From Bacteroidota bacterium (GTDB lineage: Bacteria; Bacteroidota; Rhodothermia; Rhodothermales; JABDKH01), in the NCBI GenBank assembly GCA_020437385.1, contig JAGQWL010000231.1, positions 1 to 52,400 on the forward strand: a stretch of 52,400 nucleotides of DNA, read 5' to 3'. Below the pieces are notes generated by a model. It was not told the DNA's origin and did no database searches. It saw only the letters and a list, made by a program, of their open reading frames with translations. The position numbers and the translations under genes are program-made. Position 1 is the stretch's first letter. Each line of letters opens with the position of its first letter. Positions 1 through 8,903 of the stretch are shown piece by piece.

Positions 1-161
1 CCGTGGAGGTCTGCGGCCTTTCGGCAGAGATTCATGATCTCAGCCTGAATTTCGACATGGCGCGGCCAGCTCTCGCGGGTGCGCTTCAGCGTGTACGATT
101 CTTCGAGCAGCTCCTCGATCCGTTTCATGTAGGTGTGGAGGAGTCTTTTCTTGTCGTCCAT
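1..161 (-). CDS. Hypothetical protein, N-terminal fragment (cut by window edge)
   Basis: An ATG on the minus strand at 161 opens a frame that stays open to the window edge, giving 53 codons. The product begins MDDKKRLLHTYMKRIEELLE and is rich in Lys, Arg and Glu with heptad-like leucines, so it is probably helical and cytosolic. There is no signal peptide. I do not recognise the family, and the rest of the gene lies outside the window. The minus-strand terminator at 321-350 lies upstream of it, so it probably has its own promoter in 162-320, where I see no other feature. Confidence 0.5.
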   Translation of the reverse strand, partial: MDDKKRLLHTYMKRIEELLEESYTLKRTRESWPRHVEIQAEIMNLCRKAADLH

Positions 162-320
162 GGGATTGGCCGATTGGGGGAATAGAGCAAATATCGGGGC
201 TGCCCCGTTTTGCTTAAGCCCAATGTGGCGCAACCCGTTGTCGGCGAACGATTGGCGCGACGATTCAAGGGTTCTTCACGTTCGCGGCGATCCCGAGGCC
301 TCCCGGCTCAACCCGGGGAA

Positions 321-350
321 AACAAAAAAGCCCGCCTCGAAGAGACGGGC
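321..350 (-). terminator. Intrinsic terminator after the D-aminoacylase-like gene
   Basis: Read on the minus strand, GCCCGTCTC and GAGGCGGGC (one mismatch) pair around a TTC loop and are followed directly by six T. It lies about 110 bp past the stop of the minus-strand amidohydrolase gene and would end the cutC-amidohydrolase transcript. Confidence 0.85.
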
Positions 351-463
351 CACGAAGGCGTCTGCCTGTGCGTGTGTATAAGAGTTTTGTCGTTTAGCAG
401 CTTGCCTCGCTGTCAATAATGGGACGGTGGCGCTTTCGTGTTTCAGTTTCGCAACATCGGCTT

Positions 464-2218
464 TCAATCCGACCAGCCCGTCCAGCCTGGTCCGCGGACG
501 AATCGGCCGGGTTTCGCACCCGTGTGCTCGCCGTCGTAGAGAACCGACACACCGTTTACGAGCACGTGCTGCACGCCCGTCGAATATTGGTGCGGCTCTT
601 CAAAGGTCGCATGATCCTGGATCCTGTCGGGATCGAACACGACTACATCCGCATAGTAGCCGGGCTGGAGCCGGCCGCGTCTCCGCAGACCGAGGTTCTC
701 TGCCGGAAAACTTGTCAGCCGCCTCACCGCCTCTTCAACGGGTACCACCTTTTCTTCGCGTACGTATTTCGCAAGGAGGCGGGCGAAATTCCCGTACGCC
801 CGCGGATGGGGATTACTCTGTAGAAACAATCCCTCCGGTGCCATCGACCCGGCATCCGAATCGAAGCTCATCCATGGAAGCGCAACCTGACGCGCGACGT
901 TCTCCTCGGACATGAGGAAGTACACGACGTCCACGCGACTCGAGTCCTCCACAACAAGATCCATTATGGTCTCGGCCGGACTGGTACCTCTGCTATCGGC
1001 AACCTCCGCCAGCGTTTTGCCGATAAGATCGCGCAGGTCTTTGTTCCGGAAACCGACGAGCAGCGTACCCTCGGGGCCGGCGGAAAGGAAGAGGTTTTCC
1101 CATTCGTCGGTTGGCGTCATGATCTCTCGCGCAACGCGACGTCGGATGGCCGGGTCCATGAGTCGCCTTCGCCACTCACCGAAACCACCCTCCTGCACCC
1201 ACGGCGGCATTGCGGCGTCGAGGCCTGTTGAGCCGGCGGTATAGAGGTACATGTCTGCCGTGATTCGCTGCCCGGAATTGCGGGCCGATTCGACCCGGTC
1301 GATCACTTCATCGAGTTTGTCCCAGTTCTGCTTACCGGCAGCCTTGAGGTGGTAGATCTCAGCGGGGACTCCCGCTCGTCTGCTGATTTCGATCAGCTCG
1401 TCCACCGCCGCGAGAAGATTGTTTCCCTCGCTTCGCATGTGTGAGATGTACATCCCACCGTATTCGCCCGCAGCACTTGCCAGTGCGACGAGCTCGTCCG
1501 TATCCGCGTAGAAAGCGGGTGCATAGATCAGCGACGAGCCAACGCCGAGTGCGCCCTCGCGCATCGCATCGCGCACCAGGTCCTGCATCCGGGTCAGCTC
1601 CGCTTCGTCGGGCGCACGGTTCTCGTAGCCCACTTCGTGAACACGAACGGTGGTTGCACCAACAAACGACGCGACATTGGTCGAGACGCCCTTTTCCTCG
1701 AGATAGCCGAGGTACTCACCGAGTGTCCGCCACGGAAGTGACAACCTCGTTCCCGGGCCGTATGGAACGTCGAGCAATTCGGCGGCCCGCTCCTCACCTT
1801 CAACGCGGCCGACGAGCGATCGCAACGCCTCATCCGCCATTTCTTCGGTCAGCGGACCTTCGGATTCTCCCTCCCCGAACACTTCAAGCGTGACGCCCTG
1901 GCGGATGTCACTTTGGGAGTGCCCATCGATGATCAGTGACGTTGTCGCCCAGCTCAACATGTTGATGAACCCCGGAGCCACGACCAGGCCATCCGCATCG
2001 ATTTCCGTTGCACCCCCGCCGGCGAAGGAGCCAACTGCGGCGATTGTGTCTGCTCGGATCGCAATGTCGCCGCGCACACCCGGCGAGCCGCTCCCGTCAA
2101 CAAGCAATCCGTTGCGGATCACGACGTCGTAGGGTGCTTCCTGTGCACACCCTGGAGCCATGATGATCAAGAAGCCGACGAGGACGGTCATCGTGGCCAA
2201 AGCGTGCCGTGAGGTCAT
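464..2218 (-). CDS. D-aminoacylase / N-acyl-D-amino-acid deacylase family lipoprotein
   Basis: A 584-residue amidohydrolase-superfamily protein. The ATG at 2218 overlaps the cutC stop as ATGA, and it places a lipoprotein signal (hydrophobic stretch, then APGC with Cys24) at the N-terminus; a longer upstream extension is unlikely. The body follows the D-aminoacylase pattern: DVVIRNGLLVDGSG, PGFIN, IRQGVT, a YISHMRSEG histidine, an EIYHLKAAG histidine, SFDSDAG, HPRAYGNFARLLAKYV and a closing ADVVVFDP strand. Two usual metal-site elements are replaced: the HxH after PGFI reads NMLSWA, and the GNCG cysteine loop reads VFGEGES. Members hydrolyse N-acyl-D-amino acids; here the protein would be anchored in an envelope membrane. 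The family assignment is firm, but activity and substrate are uncertain because of these replacements. Confidence 0.85.
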   Translation of the reverse strand: MTSRHALATMTVLVGFLIIMAPGCAQEAPYDVVIRNGLLVDGSGSPGVRGDIAIRADTIAAVGSFAGGGATEIDADGLVVAPGFINMLSWATTSLIIDGHSQSDIRQGVTLEVFGEGESEGPLTEEMADEALRSLVGRVEGEERAAELLDVPYGPGTRLSLPWRTLGEYLGYLEEKGVSTNVASFVGATTVRVHEVGYENRAPDEAELTRMQDLVRDAMREGALGVGSSLIYAPAFYADTDELVALASAAGEYGGMYISHMRSEGNNLLAAVDELIEISRRAGVPAEIYHLKAAGKQNWDKLDEVIDRVESARNSGQRITADMYLYTAGSTGLDAAMPPWVQEGGFGEWRRRLMDPAIRRRVAREIMTPTDEWENLFLSAGPEGTLLVGFRNKDLRDLIGKTLAEVADSRGTSPAETIMDLVVEDSSRVDVVYFLMSEENVARQVALPWMSFDSDAGSMAPEGLFLQSNPHPRAYGNFARLLAKYVREEKVVPVEEAVRRLTSFPAENLGLRRRGRLQPGYYADVVVFDPDRIQDHATFEEPHQYSTGVQHVLVNGVSVLYDGEHTGAKPGRFVRGPGWTGWSD

Positions 2219-2979
2219 TGTTGTTCGATTTGATTCAATGCGTGCCGTCCGATCGCCTCGCGCAATGACCGCACCAGTTCTACCGATGTTTCCCGACGAC
2301 CCATCGGATCTCTTGCGGGCGTCGATCCGTGATCCGGAATCCAAACCGACGCCGAGCTGTGGATCGAGCGGACACCCGTCCGGCCGACCAACATCGCCGC
2401 ATTCTCCGGACGGACACCAGCTCCTGCCATGATCTCAATCCGTCCGTTTGCGTGGGCCACCATGCGGCCAATGAGGGCGGTGCCTTCGGGTGCGGACACG
2501 GCCTGGCCGGACGTCAAAATATGGTCATACCCAAGTTCCGCAATAATGTCGATCGCCTCAAGCGGATCGCGGGAAACGTCAATCGCCCTGTGGAACGTAC
2601 ATGAAAACGGATAGGCGGCCTGGGCGAGTCTGGCGGACAACGTCTCGTCGACTGTGCCGTCTGCGTTCAGGCAACCGGTCACGATGCCTTCGGCTCCCAG
2701 TTCCACGACTCGTTCGATGTCGGCCAGCATCACCTCGGTCTCCCGCTGCGAATAGACAAACGAACCCCCGCGCGGGCGTATCATCACGCGAACCGGAAGC
2801 GAACAGTCCGCCATGACGCGTTCAAGGAGTCCGATGCTCGGCGTCAAGCCGCCGTCAGACAGCGCGGAGCACAGCTCGATGCGGTCGGCACCGCCGGCCT
2901 CCGCGGCGAGGGCACCTGCAAGCGACTCAACACAGATTTCGAGTTTCACACGTTGGGGGGCATTACTCATACGGTTCAC
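2215..2979 (-). CDS. cutC: CutC family protein
   Basis: A 254-residue TIM-barrel protein of the CutC family. Visible family features are the N-terminal strand LEICVESLAGALAAEAGGAD followed by RIELCSAL, the SDGGLTPS loop, VRVMIRPRGGSFVYS, EGIVTGCL, FHRAIDVS, ILTSGQ and a C-terminal SSASVW. CutC was linked genetically to copper tolerance, but its biochemical role is not settled. The protein is cytosolic. It is the first gene of a two-gene unit, and its stop overlaps the start of the amidohydrolase by 4 bp (ATGA), so translation is probably coupled. The promoter should lie in 2980-3174, shared with the divergent hydrolase. Confidence 0.95.
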   Translation of the reverse strand: MNRMSNAPQRVKLEICVESLAGALAAEAGGADRIELCSALSDGGLTPSIGLLERVMADCSLPVRVMIRPRGGSFVYSQRETEVMLADIERVVELGAEGIVTGCLNADGTVDETLSARLAQAAYPFSCTFHRAIDVSRDPLEAIDIIAELGYDHILTSGQAVSAPEGTALIGRMVAHANGRIEIMAGAGVRPENAAMLVGRTGVRSIHSSASVWIPDHGSTPARDPMGRRETSVELVRSLREAIGRHALNQIEQQ

Positions 2980-3004
2980 CAGCTGGCCAATCAGGATTTT
3001 TCAT

Positions 3005-3034
3005 CGGGATCGCTCTTCGGGATCGCTCTTCGGG
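3005..3034. repeat. 13-bp tandem duplication in cutC / hydrolase intergenic region
   Basis: The unit CGGGATCGCTCTT occurs twice in direct succession (3005-3017 and 3018-3030), followed by the first four bases of a third copy. It lies in the 195-bp region between the divergent cutC and CocE-like genes, about 25 bp upstream of the cutC start. Confidence 0.8.
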
Positions 3035-3174
3035 CTGCTTCCGCCGAAACCCGCTCCGGATAATCCACCCGGAAGCCGATTTCACGCTCAATTAGTACGA
3101 TCCTCGCACTACACAGGATGCGCATCTGTACACTTGTTCGTCCGTGAAAAATCAGGATAACGAGAATCGGAACC

Positions 3175-5067
3175 ATGAGAACGCTGTCCACGCACCGCGG
3201 CCCGATCGTCGCCGCGCTTATCGCCTTCACTTTCGCGTTGCTGCCCGAAGCCATCGCGCAGGATCGGTTCGATGTACGTTCGAACTACGAGAAGTTCGAG
3301 TATCAGATCCCGATGCGTGACGGTGTGAAGCTTTTCACTACCGTGTATGTTCCCCGCGACCATTCGAAGTCCTATCCCTTCCTTATCAAACGAACGCCCT
3401 ACAGCGTGATGCCGTACGGAGAGGACTATATGAACTTCATTGGTCCAACCGGCTCGCCACGCTTCGCGAAAGAGGGTTACATCTTTGTCTATCAGGATGT
3501 CCGGGGCCGATTCATGTCTGAGGGACAGTTTCTCAACATGACGCCGCATCACGACAAGCACGGCTCGAAAAAGGTGGTCGATGAGAGCACAGACACGTAC
3601 GACACCGTCGACTGGCTCCTGCAGAACGTCAAGCCGAACAACGGCCGCGCCGGACTCTGGGGTATTTCATATCCCGGATTCTATGCGGCCGCATCTATCA
3701 TCGACACGCACCCGGCCATCAAGGCATCGTCGCCACAGGCGCCGATCGCCGACTGGTTCATCGGCGATGACTTTCACCACAATGGCGCGTTCTATCTGCA
3801 GGACGCATTCGGGTTCTTCACGTTCTTTGAGGGACCGGGTCCCAATCCGACGGACTCGTGGGGTGAGCGATTCGACTTTGGCATGGACGACGCCTATCAA
3901 TTCTACCTCGATATGGGGCCGCTCAAGAACGCAAACGAGAAGTACTTTCACGGCAAGATCGCGTTCTGGGATTCGCTGATGCAGCACGACACGTACGACG
4001 CCTTCTGGCAGCGTCGCAACATCCTTCCGCACCTCAAGAACATCAACACCAACGTGATGACCGTCGGCGGACTCTTTGATGCGGAGGATCCTTACGGCGC
4101 GCCGAATGTCTACGCCCGAATCGAGGAATACAATCCGGGCATCAACAACACCCTGGTGCTGGGTCCGTGGTTTCACGGTGGATGGGTCCGGGCGGATGGT
4201 CACGAGCTCGGCAACGTGCAATTCGAATCAACGACGTCGTTGTACTATCAGGAAAACGTCGACCTTCCGTTTTTCAACTACTATCTAAAGGACAAGGGCA
4301 CCGTCGATCTTCCCGAGGTGCTCGCGTTCGCGACGGGTTCGAACGAATGGCACCGGTTCTCATCGTGGCCGCCGGAGAACACAGAACCGGTCGCGCTGTA
4401 TCTCAGACAGGGAGGAGGCGTTTCGATGACAACGCCGGGCGCCGATGAGGGATTCGACGAATACGTGTCCGACCCTGCACATCCCGTTCCGTACACGCAG
4501 AAGGTTACGATCCAGCGGACACGCGAATACATCGTTGAAGATCAACGATTTGCCGCCACACGACCGGATGTGCTCGTTTTCGAATCGGACGTGCTGGCTG
4601 AGGATGTGACGCTCGCGGGGCCGCTTCGGGCGAACCTGTTCGTCTCTACAACCGGGACGGACGCCGACTTCGTTGTCAAGCTGATCGACGTTTATCCTGA
4701 TTCAACCAGCGAGCAGGAGAAGCCGGAAGACAAATACATGGACGTGCCGATGGCAGGATACCAGATGCTCGTCCGCGGCGAGGTGATGCGAGCTAAATTC
4801 CGAAACAGCTTTGAAGAGCCGGAGCCGCTTGTACCTGGCGAAGTGACGGAAGTGGGTTTCCGCATGCCGGATATTCTCCACACGTTCAAGGCCGGGCACC
4901 GGATCATGGTGCAGGTACAGAGCTCGTGGTTCCCACTGGTCGACCGGAATCCACAGACCTTCGTGAAGATCAGCGACGCAACAGAAGACGACTTCAGACC
5001 CGCTACGCATCGAGTCTTTCATACGGCCGAGTATCCGTCAAACTTATCCGTTCGACGCGTCCGGTAG
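3175..5067 (+). CDS. Secreted CocE/NonD family hydrolase (X-Pro dipeptidyl-peptidase S15-like)
   Basis: A 630-residue exported alpha/beta hydrolase. The first 29 residues form a Sec signal peptide (hydrophobic core, cleavage near AIAQ-D). The catalytic domain shows the family hallmarks: a MRDGVKL strand, VYQDVRGRFMSEG, the nucleophile motif GISYPG with Ser165, an acid in GGLFDAEDPYG, and a histidine in GPWFHGGW. It ends with a jelly-roll domain (ADFVVKLIDVYPD, HRIMVQVQSSWFP). Family members cleave Xaa-Pro peptides, cocaine esters or cephalosporin-type acyl groups, so the substrate cannot be named from sequence. It is divergent from cutC and monocistronic; the stop codon lies inside a 13-bp tandem repeat. 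Confidence 0.93.
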   Translation: MRTLSTHRGPIVAALIAFTFALLPEAIAQDRFDVRSNYEKFEYQIPMRDGVKLFTTVYVPRDHSKSYPFLIKRTPYSVMPYGEDYMNFIGPTGSPRFAKEGYIFVYQDVRGRFMSEGQFLNMTPHHDKHGSKKVVDESTDTYDTVDWLLQNVKPNNGRAGLWGISYPGFYAAASIIDTHPAIKASSPQAPIADWFIGDDFHHNGAFYLQDAFGFFTFFEGPGPNPTDSWGERFDFGMDDAYQFYLDMGPLKNANEKYFHGKIAFWDSLMQHDTYDAFWQRRNILPHLKNINTNVMTVGGLFDAEDPYGAPNVYARIEEYNPGINNTLVLGPWFHGGWVRADGHELGNVQFESTTSLYYQENVDLPFFNYYLKDKGTVDLPEVLAFATGSNEWHRFSSWPPENTEPVALYLRQGGGVSMTTPGADEGFDEYVSDPAHPVPYTQKVTIQRTREYIVEDQRFAATRPDVLVFESDVLAEDVTLAGPLRANLFVSTTGTDADFVVKLIDVYPDSTSEQEKPEDKYMDVPMAGYQMLVRGEVMRAKFRNSFEEPEPLVPGEVTEVGFRMPDILHTFKAGHRIMVQVQSSWFPLVDRNPQTFVKISDATEDDFRPATHRVFHTAEYPSNLSVRRVR

Positions 5068-5099
5068 ACGCGCCCGGTAGACGCGCCCGGTAGACGCGA
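5061..5099. repeat. Three copies of a 13-bp tandem repeat over a stop codon
   Basis: CCGGTAGACGCGC is repeated at 5061-5073 and 5074-5086, with a third copy at 5087-5099 ending in A. The TAG inside the first copy is the stop codon of the CocE-like hydrolase. Expansion therefore lies just outside the coding frame. Confidence 0.85.
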
Positions 5100-5213
5100 T
5101 GTAACCTGCGGTCGCCCTGATCCGTAATAGTCAGAATTGAATCAACGTGCGGTTCGACCCACGTGCGTTGCTACAGTTCGCATCAACGACTCGGATCAAC
5201 AACAGGTACGCCC

Positions 5214-5681
5214 ATGACCCGCGGAAAAACTACAGCCTCGCTGCGCTTCGCACTGCTGATTGCGGCCGCAGTTCTTACGACGACGTTCTTCTCTACTCGT
5301 GCGTTCGCACAGTCGCGCGTGTACGAGAAGGATCTGATCGGCGAATGGCGACTCGTGATCGATCTACACAAGAAGGGTGACAACGCCCTCGAACGGATCG
5401 TCATGGGAGCAGTCGACGGGATCATGGACGAGATTGACCTGCACTTTGAGTTCATGAAGGACGGGCAGCTTCACGTCACGACGGCACTCGATGAGGACGC
5501 CGATGACGAGGATACCGAGTGGCGAATCAACTCAAAGGGTCAGCTCGAACTGGGAGACACCGAACACTTTGATTCGGACAGTGTCTGGATGATGAGCGAC
5601 GGAAGGCTGTATGCCTACGAGGACGAAGACGGCGAACTCGTCCGCAAGGAAGAGGTGTACCTCGAGAAGATCGGCAGGTAG
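5214..5681 (+). CDS. Small secreted protein, lipocalin-like pattern
   Basis: A 155-residue protein with a clear signal peptide (MTRGKTTASLRFALLIAAA, cleavage near AFAQ). The ATG at 5214 is preferred over an upstream start because it puts the signal peptide at the N-terminus; AGG at 5204 is a weak ribosome-binding site. The mature part opens DLIGEWRLVIDL, alternates beta-type strands with a very acidic middle (EDADDEDTE) and ends VYLEKIGR. The GEW opening and strand rhythm resemble lipocalin-like domains found in Bacteroidota exported proteins, but I cannot assign a family with confidence. Function unknown. Confidence 0.65.
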   Translation: MTRGKTTASLRFALLIAAAVLTTTFFSTRAFAQSRVYEKDLIGEWRLVIDLHKKGDNALERIVMGAVDGIMDEIDLHFEFMKDGQLHVTTALDEDADDEDTEWRINSKGQLELGDTEHFDSDSVWMMSDGRLYAYEDEDGELVRKEEVYLEKIGR

Positions 5682-5701
5682 CCGCGCACGAGGGGGAAGC
5701 G

Positions 5702-5772
5702 AGGTGACGGGCGGAATCGAACCGCCGTACAAGGTTTTGCAGACCTTTGCCTAACCACTCGGCCACGTCACC
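5702..5772 (-). tRNA. tRNA-Cys (anticodon GCA)
   Basis: The minus strand folds as a 71-nt tRNA: acceptor GGTGACG with CGTCACC, D arm around GAGTGGTTAGGC, anticodon stem AGGTC/GACCT type with loop CTGCAAA and anticodon GCA (complement of 5738-5740), and T arm GGTTCGATTCC. The discriminator is T and CCA is not encoded. It lies 63 bp downstream of tRNA-Arg on the same strand and is probably co-transcribed with it. Confidence 0.96.
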
Positions 5773-5835
5773 TGTTGTTCAACCGGGCCTTCGGCTCGGC
5801 TGGATACGGACTTCCTGTTTCGCAGGCATCCTGGG

Positions 5836-5910
<75 letters not shown>

Positions 5911-6004
5911 GGCGCGCTGAACCTGAAAGATAACAAATTGTCTGCGATGTAACGTTTTCTCCGCCTATCTTGGATCCTGCTCGAACGAAAAAGGCGGAAG
6001 AAAC

Positions 6005-7933
6005 ATGGCAGAGGGTTACCCGGATCCGTACATCCCGGCTTCAGAGTCTCCGGCCGAGGCAACAGTCAAGTCCGTCGCCGCCGGCATCGCCTTCGGTATC
6101 CTCTTCGGGGCAGCAAATGCCTATCTGGGGCTGCGGGCGGGACTGACGATATCGACGTCAATCCCGGTTGCGGTAATGACGGTCGCGCTGTTTCGGGCTC
6201 TCCGTGCCGTCGGTGTCAAGAGTACAATCCTGGAGGCCAACCTCTCACAGACCGTGGGGTCTGCATCGAGCTCAGTTGCTTCCGGGGTAATTTTCACCCT
6301 CCCGGCCCTGTTTCTCTGGGGATTCGACACCAACGTCGTTCAGATTACCCTGCTGGCGATGAGCGGCGGATTGCTCGGCGTGCTGTTCATGATTCCGCTG
6401 CGATCGTATCTCATCGTGAAGGAGCACCCGAACCTTCCCTACCCCGAGGGTACCGCCTGCGCCGAAGTGCTGAAGGCCAGCGAAACCGGCGGAGCGAAGG
6501 CACGCAACGTGTTTCTCGGTCTCGGCATCGGGGCGCTGGCCAAAGGCCTCACCGGCTGGCTGAAGCTTGTGCCGGACGAGTTGGTTCTGAAGATCCCGTT
6601 TATTCGAAAGGCGCAGGTCGGCAGCGACGTGAGTGCCGCACTTTTTGGTGTCGGATACATTCTCGGACCCCGGGTAGCGGCCATCATGGTGGGCGGCGGG
6701 CTTCTGTCGTGGCTCGTAATCATCCCGGTGATCGCCTATTGGGGCGGCGGGCGCGTCGAGCCGCTGTACCCCGAATTGACGCTTCCCATCGCGGACATGT
6801 CGCCGGGACTTATCTGGACGCGCTACGTGCGTTACATCGGCGCCGGCGCCGTGGCGATGGGAGGCTTGATAACGCTCGTAAGGAGCATCCCGACCATGAT
6901 CGAAAGCTTTCGGATCGGCGCGAAGCAGCTTCGGGAGCGGATCGGCGAGGGCGAATCAGGCACGGTACTCCGAACCCAGGCCGATCTGTCACTTCGAACG
7001 GTTGGGCTTGGCGCGATTGCCATCTTCGCGGTACTGGCCGCCGTCCCGCAGGCATTCAGCACCATCGAAATGCCGATCGGCCGAACGCTGGCGGCGCTTC
7101 TTGTTGTCATTTTTGCCTTTTTCTTCGTGACGGTCAGTTCGCGGATCGTCGGGCTGGTAGGCGTTACGTCGAACCCTACAAGCGGCATGACCATAGCGAC
7201 GCTATTAGGGACGGCATCCGTGTTCCTACTGCTGGGATGGACGGATGCATCAGGCAAGGTCGCGGCGTTGACCGTCGGCGCCGTCGTCGCGATCGCAGCG
7301 TCAATCGCAGGGGACACGTCGCAGGACTTGAAGACGGGCTACCTCCTTGGAGCGACGCCACGGCGACAACAGTTGGGTGAGCTTGCGGGGGTCCTGACAT
7401 CCGCAGCCTTCGTCGCCCTGACGGTACTGCTTCTGGCGCACGCGTACGGGTTCGGGGGCGAGGAGCTTCCGGCTCCGCAGGCAACGCTGATGAAGCTCGT
7501 GATTGACGGCGTGCTGTCGCAATCGCTGCCGTGGACGCTGGTCGGCATCGGCGCCGTGCTCGCTATCGTCGCCGAGCTGTTCCGCATTCCGTCGCTGCCG
7601 TTCGCCGTAGGCGTGTACCTGCCGGTATCCACCATGGTACCGGTATTCCTCGGCGGATCGCTGCGGTGGCTGCTTCAGCGTCGCGCGAGGAACGAGGAAG
7701 ACGCCATTGCGCGTCGAGACCGGGGCATCCTGCTTGGCTCGGGACTGGTCGGAGGCGAGGGGCTTATCGGCGTGGTGATCGCGGGAGCCGCCGGGTACGC
7801 GGTGTCCAGTGGTCGGTCGCCCTGGAGCGTCGGATACGAATGGGCAGGCGCGGCGGCTGAATGGCTGGCACTCGCACTGTTCGTGGGGATCATCTACGTC
7901 TTCTGGAAGCTGACGGTACCAAGACACGCCTGA
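6005..7933 (+). CDS. OPT family oligopeptide transporter
   Basis: A 642-residue polytopic inner-membrane protein of the oligopeptide transporter (OPT) family. The start is supported by GGCGGAAGAAAC before the ATG. The N-terminal membrane segment ends AANAYLGLRAGLTISTSIPV, the usual bacterial OPT opening. Later come the NLPYPEGTACAEVLK block, a SSRIVGLVGVTSNPTSGMTI block, GDTSQDLKTGYLLGATPRRQ and a closing GLIGVVIAGAAGY. These blocks are typical of bacterial OPT proteins, which are secondary transporters of peptides or metal chelates; the substrate here is unknown. The gene stands alone between tRNA genes, with opposite-strand units on both sides. Confidence 0.95.
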   Translation: MAEGYPDPYIPASESPAEATVKSVAAGIAFGILFGAANAYLGLRAGLTISTSIPVAVMTVALFRALRAVGVKSTILEANLSQTVGSASSSVASGVIFTLPALFLWGFDTNVVQITLLAMSGGLLGVLFMIPLRSYLIVKEHPNLPYPEGTACAEVLKASETGGAKARNVFLGLGIGALAKGLTGWLKLVPDELVLKIPFIRKAQVGSDVSAALFGVGYILGPRVAAIMVGGGLLSWLVIIPVIAYWGGGRVEPLYPELTLPIADMSPGLIWTRYVRYIGAGAVAMGGLITLVRSIPTMIESFRIGAKQLRERIGEGESGTVLRTQADLSLRTVGLGAIAIFAVLAAVPQAFSTIEMPIGRTLAALLVVIFAFFFVTVSSRIVGLVGVTSNPTSGMTIATLLGTASVFLLLGWTDASGKVAALTVGAVVAIAASIAGDTSQDLKTGYLLGATPRRQQLGELAGVLTSAAFVALTVLLLAHAYGFGGEELPAPQATLMKLVIDGVLSQSLPWTLVGIGAVLAIVAELFRIPSLPFAVGVYLPVSTMVPVFLGGSLRWLLQRRARNEEDAIARRDRGILLGSGLVGGEGLIGVVIAGAAGYAVSSGRSPWSVGYEWAGAAAEWLALALFVGIIYVFWKLTVPRHA

Positions 7934-7961
7934 TCCGGGGTTCGCCGCAAGAACGGCATCG

Positions 7962-8004
7962 ACAAAAAACAAAGGCACTGTTGCCACAACGGACAACAGT
8001 GCCT
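7962..8004 (-). terminator. Intrinsic terminator after tRNA-Pro
   Basis: On the minus strand an 11-bp perfect stem AGGCACTGTTG / CAACAGTGCCT is followed by TTTGTTTTTT. It starts 27 bp after the tRNA-Pro 3' end and would end the rpmB-rpmG-DUF4295-tRNA unit. It lies 28 bp past the stop of the convergent OPT gene and has no T-run on the plus strand. Confidence 0.9.
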
Positions 8005-8031
8005 GGAGTCGACCTGCAAAGATCGTAGTAG

Positions 8032-8106
<75 letters not shown>

Positions 8107-8114
8107 AACGAAAT

Positions 8115-8285
8115 TCAGGATTTGGCCGCCTTCAGTTCGTCCGCCACTTCGCTCTGCTGCACCATCTTGCTTTCAAAGCTGTAGTGGCCGTTCTGCTTCT
8201 TCGTGGCCGCGATGATCTTGACCATCTTCTTGGCTTCCGCCTTCTGACGGAGGACCTTATCGCCAAAGGACTGTTTCTTTGCCAT
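8115..8285 (-). CDS. DUF4295 small basic protein
   Basis: A 56-residue basic protein beginning MAKKQSFGDKVLRQKAEAKK, then MVKIIAATKKQNGHYSFESK and VQQSEVADELKA. It matches the DUF4295 pattern known from Bacteroidota, where this gene regularly follows rpmB and rpmG. Its role is not established; the size, charge and constant neighbourhood suggest a ribosome-associated protein, which is inference. The start follows rpmG by 67 bp and the stop is 8 nt before tRNA-Pro. Confidence 0.85.
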   Translation of the reverse strand: MAKKQSFGDKVLRQKAEAKKMVKIIAATKKQNGHYSFESKMVQQSEVADELKAAKS

Positions 8286-8352
8286 GACTTCTGATTGACT
8301 TCAGATTGACTTCAGATTGCGGATGCTGCGTTGATTGACGCGGAGATCCGAT

Positions 8353-8523
8353 TTACTTGATCTCGCGATGGACCGTGTGCTTGCGGAGCTTCGAATTGTA
8401 CTTCTTCAGCTCAAGCCGGTCCGGCGTGTTTCTGCGGTTTTTCTTCGTCGAGTAGCGCGAAGTGCCGGGCGCTTCGGTGCACTCGAGGATTACCTGTATC
8501 CGCGTGTCTTTTCCCTTTGCCAT
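8353..8523 (-). CDS. rpmG: 50S ribosomal protein L33
   Basis: A 56-residue protein with the L33 pattern: [20 protein letters not shown], then [20 protein letters not shown] and [16 protein letters not shown]. It has a single cysteine (Cys15) instead of the two CxxC pairs, so it is the zinc-independent form. Length is as expected. It lies 25 bp downstream of rpmB and is part of the large ribosomal subunit. Confidence 0.97.
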   Translation of the reverse strand: MAKGKDTRIQVILECTEAPGTSRYSTKKNRRNTPDRLELKKYNSKLRKHTVHREIK

Positions 8524-8548
8524 TTCAGTCGACTAGAATTTGATGCCG

Positions 8549-8785
8549 CTACAGTTTGATGCCGCGCGCACGTGCATCGTCCAGAACGGCCTTGATGCCC
8601 TTCTTGTTGATCGTCTTGATCGTCTGCGTGGACACACGCAACGTGACCCAACGGTCTTCCTCCGGTACGAAGAATCGCTTCTTCTGGAGGTTGACCTCAA
8701 AACGACGCTTCGCCTTGTTGTTGGCGTGCGAGACGTGGTTGCCGGTCATCGGGCCCTTGCCGGTGATCTGATCCTTGCGTGACAT
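8549..8785 (-). CDS. rpmB: 50S ribosomal protein L28
   Basis: A 78-residue protein with the L28 signature: [34 protein letters not shown], and [20 protein letters not shown] near the end. It is the first gene of the rpmB-rpmG-DUF4295-tRNA-Pro unit. The promoter should lie between 8786 and the terminator at 8881-8903, but I could not identify clear -35/-10 boxes. Confidence 0.97.
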   Translation of the reverse strand: MSRKDQITGKGPMTGNHVSHANNKAKRRFEVNLQKKRFFVPEEDRWVTLRVSTQTIKTINKKGIKAVLDDARARGIKL

Positions 8786-8880
8786 ACCGATTACTGGATT
8801 TTTCGAAACTGCTGCTCGCTACCGGGCTTCGGAATCCTCCGAAGTGGAACGAACCCGCTCGAATCCTGGGGTAGCTTGGA

Positions 8881-8903
8881 CAAAAATGGCCGCGAAGCGG
8901 CCA
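8881..8903 (-). terminator. Intrinsic terminator downstream of the ComA-like gene
   Basis: On the minus strand a 7-bp perfect stem TGGCCGC / GCGGCCA with loop TTC is followed by TTTTTG. It lies about 160 bp past the stop of the phosphosulfolactate synthase gene and 96 bp before rpmB, separating the two units. A second inverted repeat ACGGTGT / ACACCGT lies just upstream on this strand (about 8918-8945). Confidence 0.8.
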
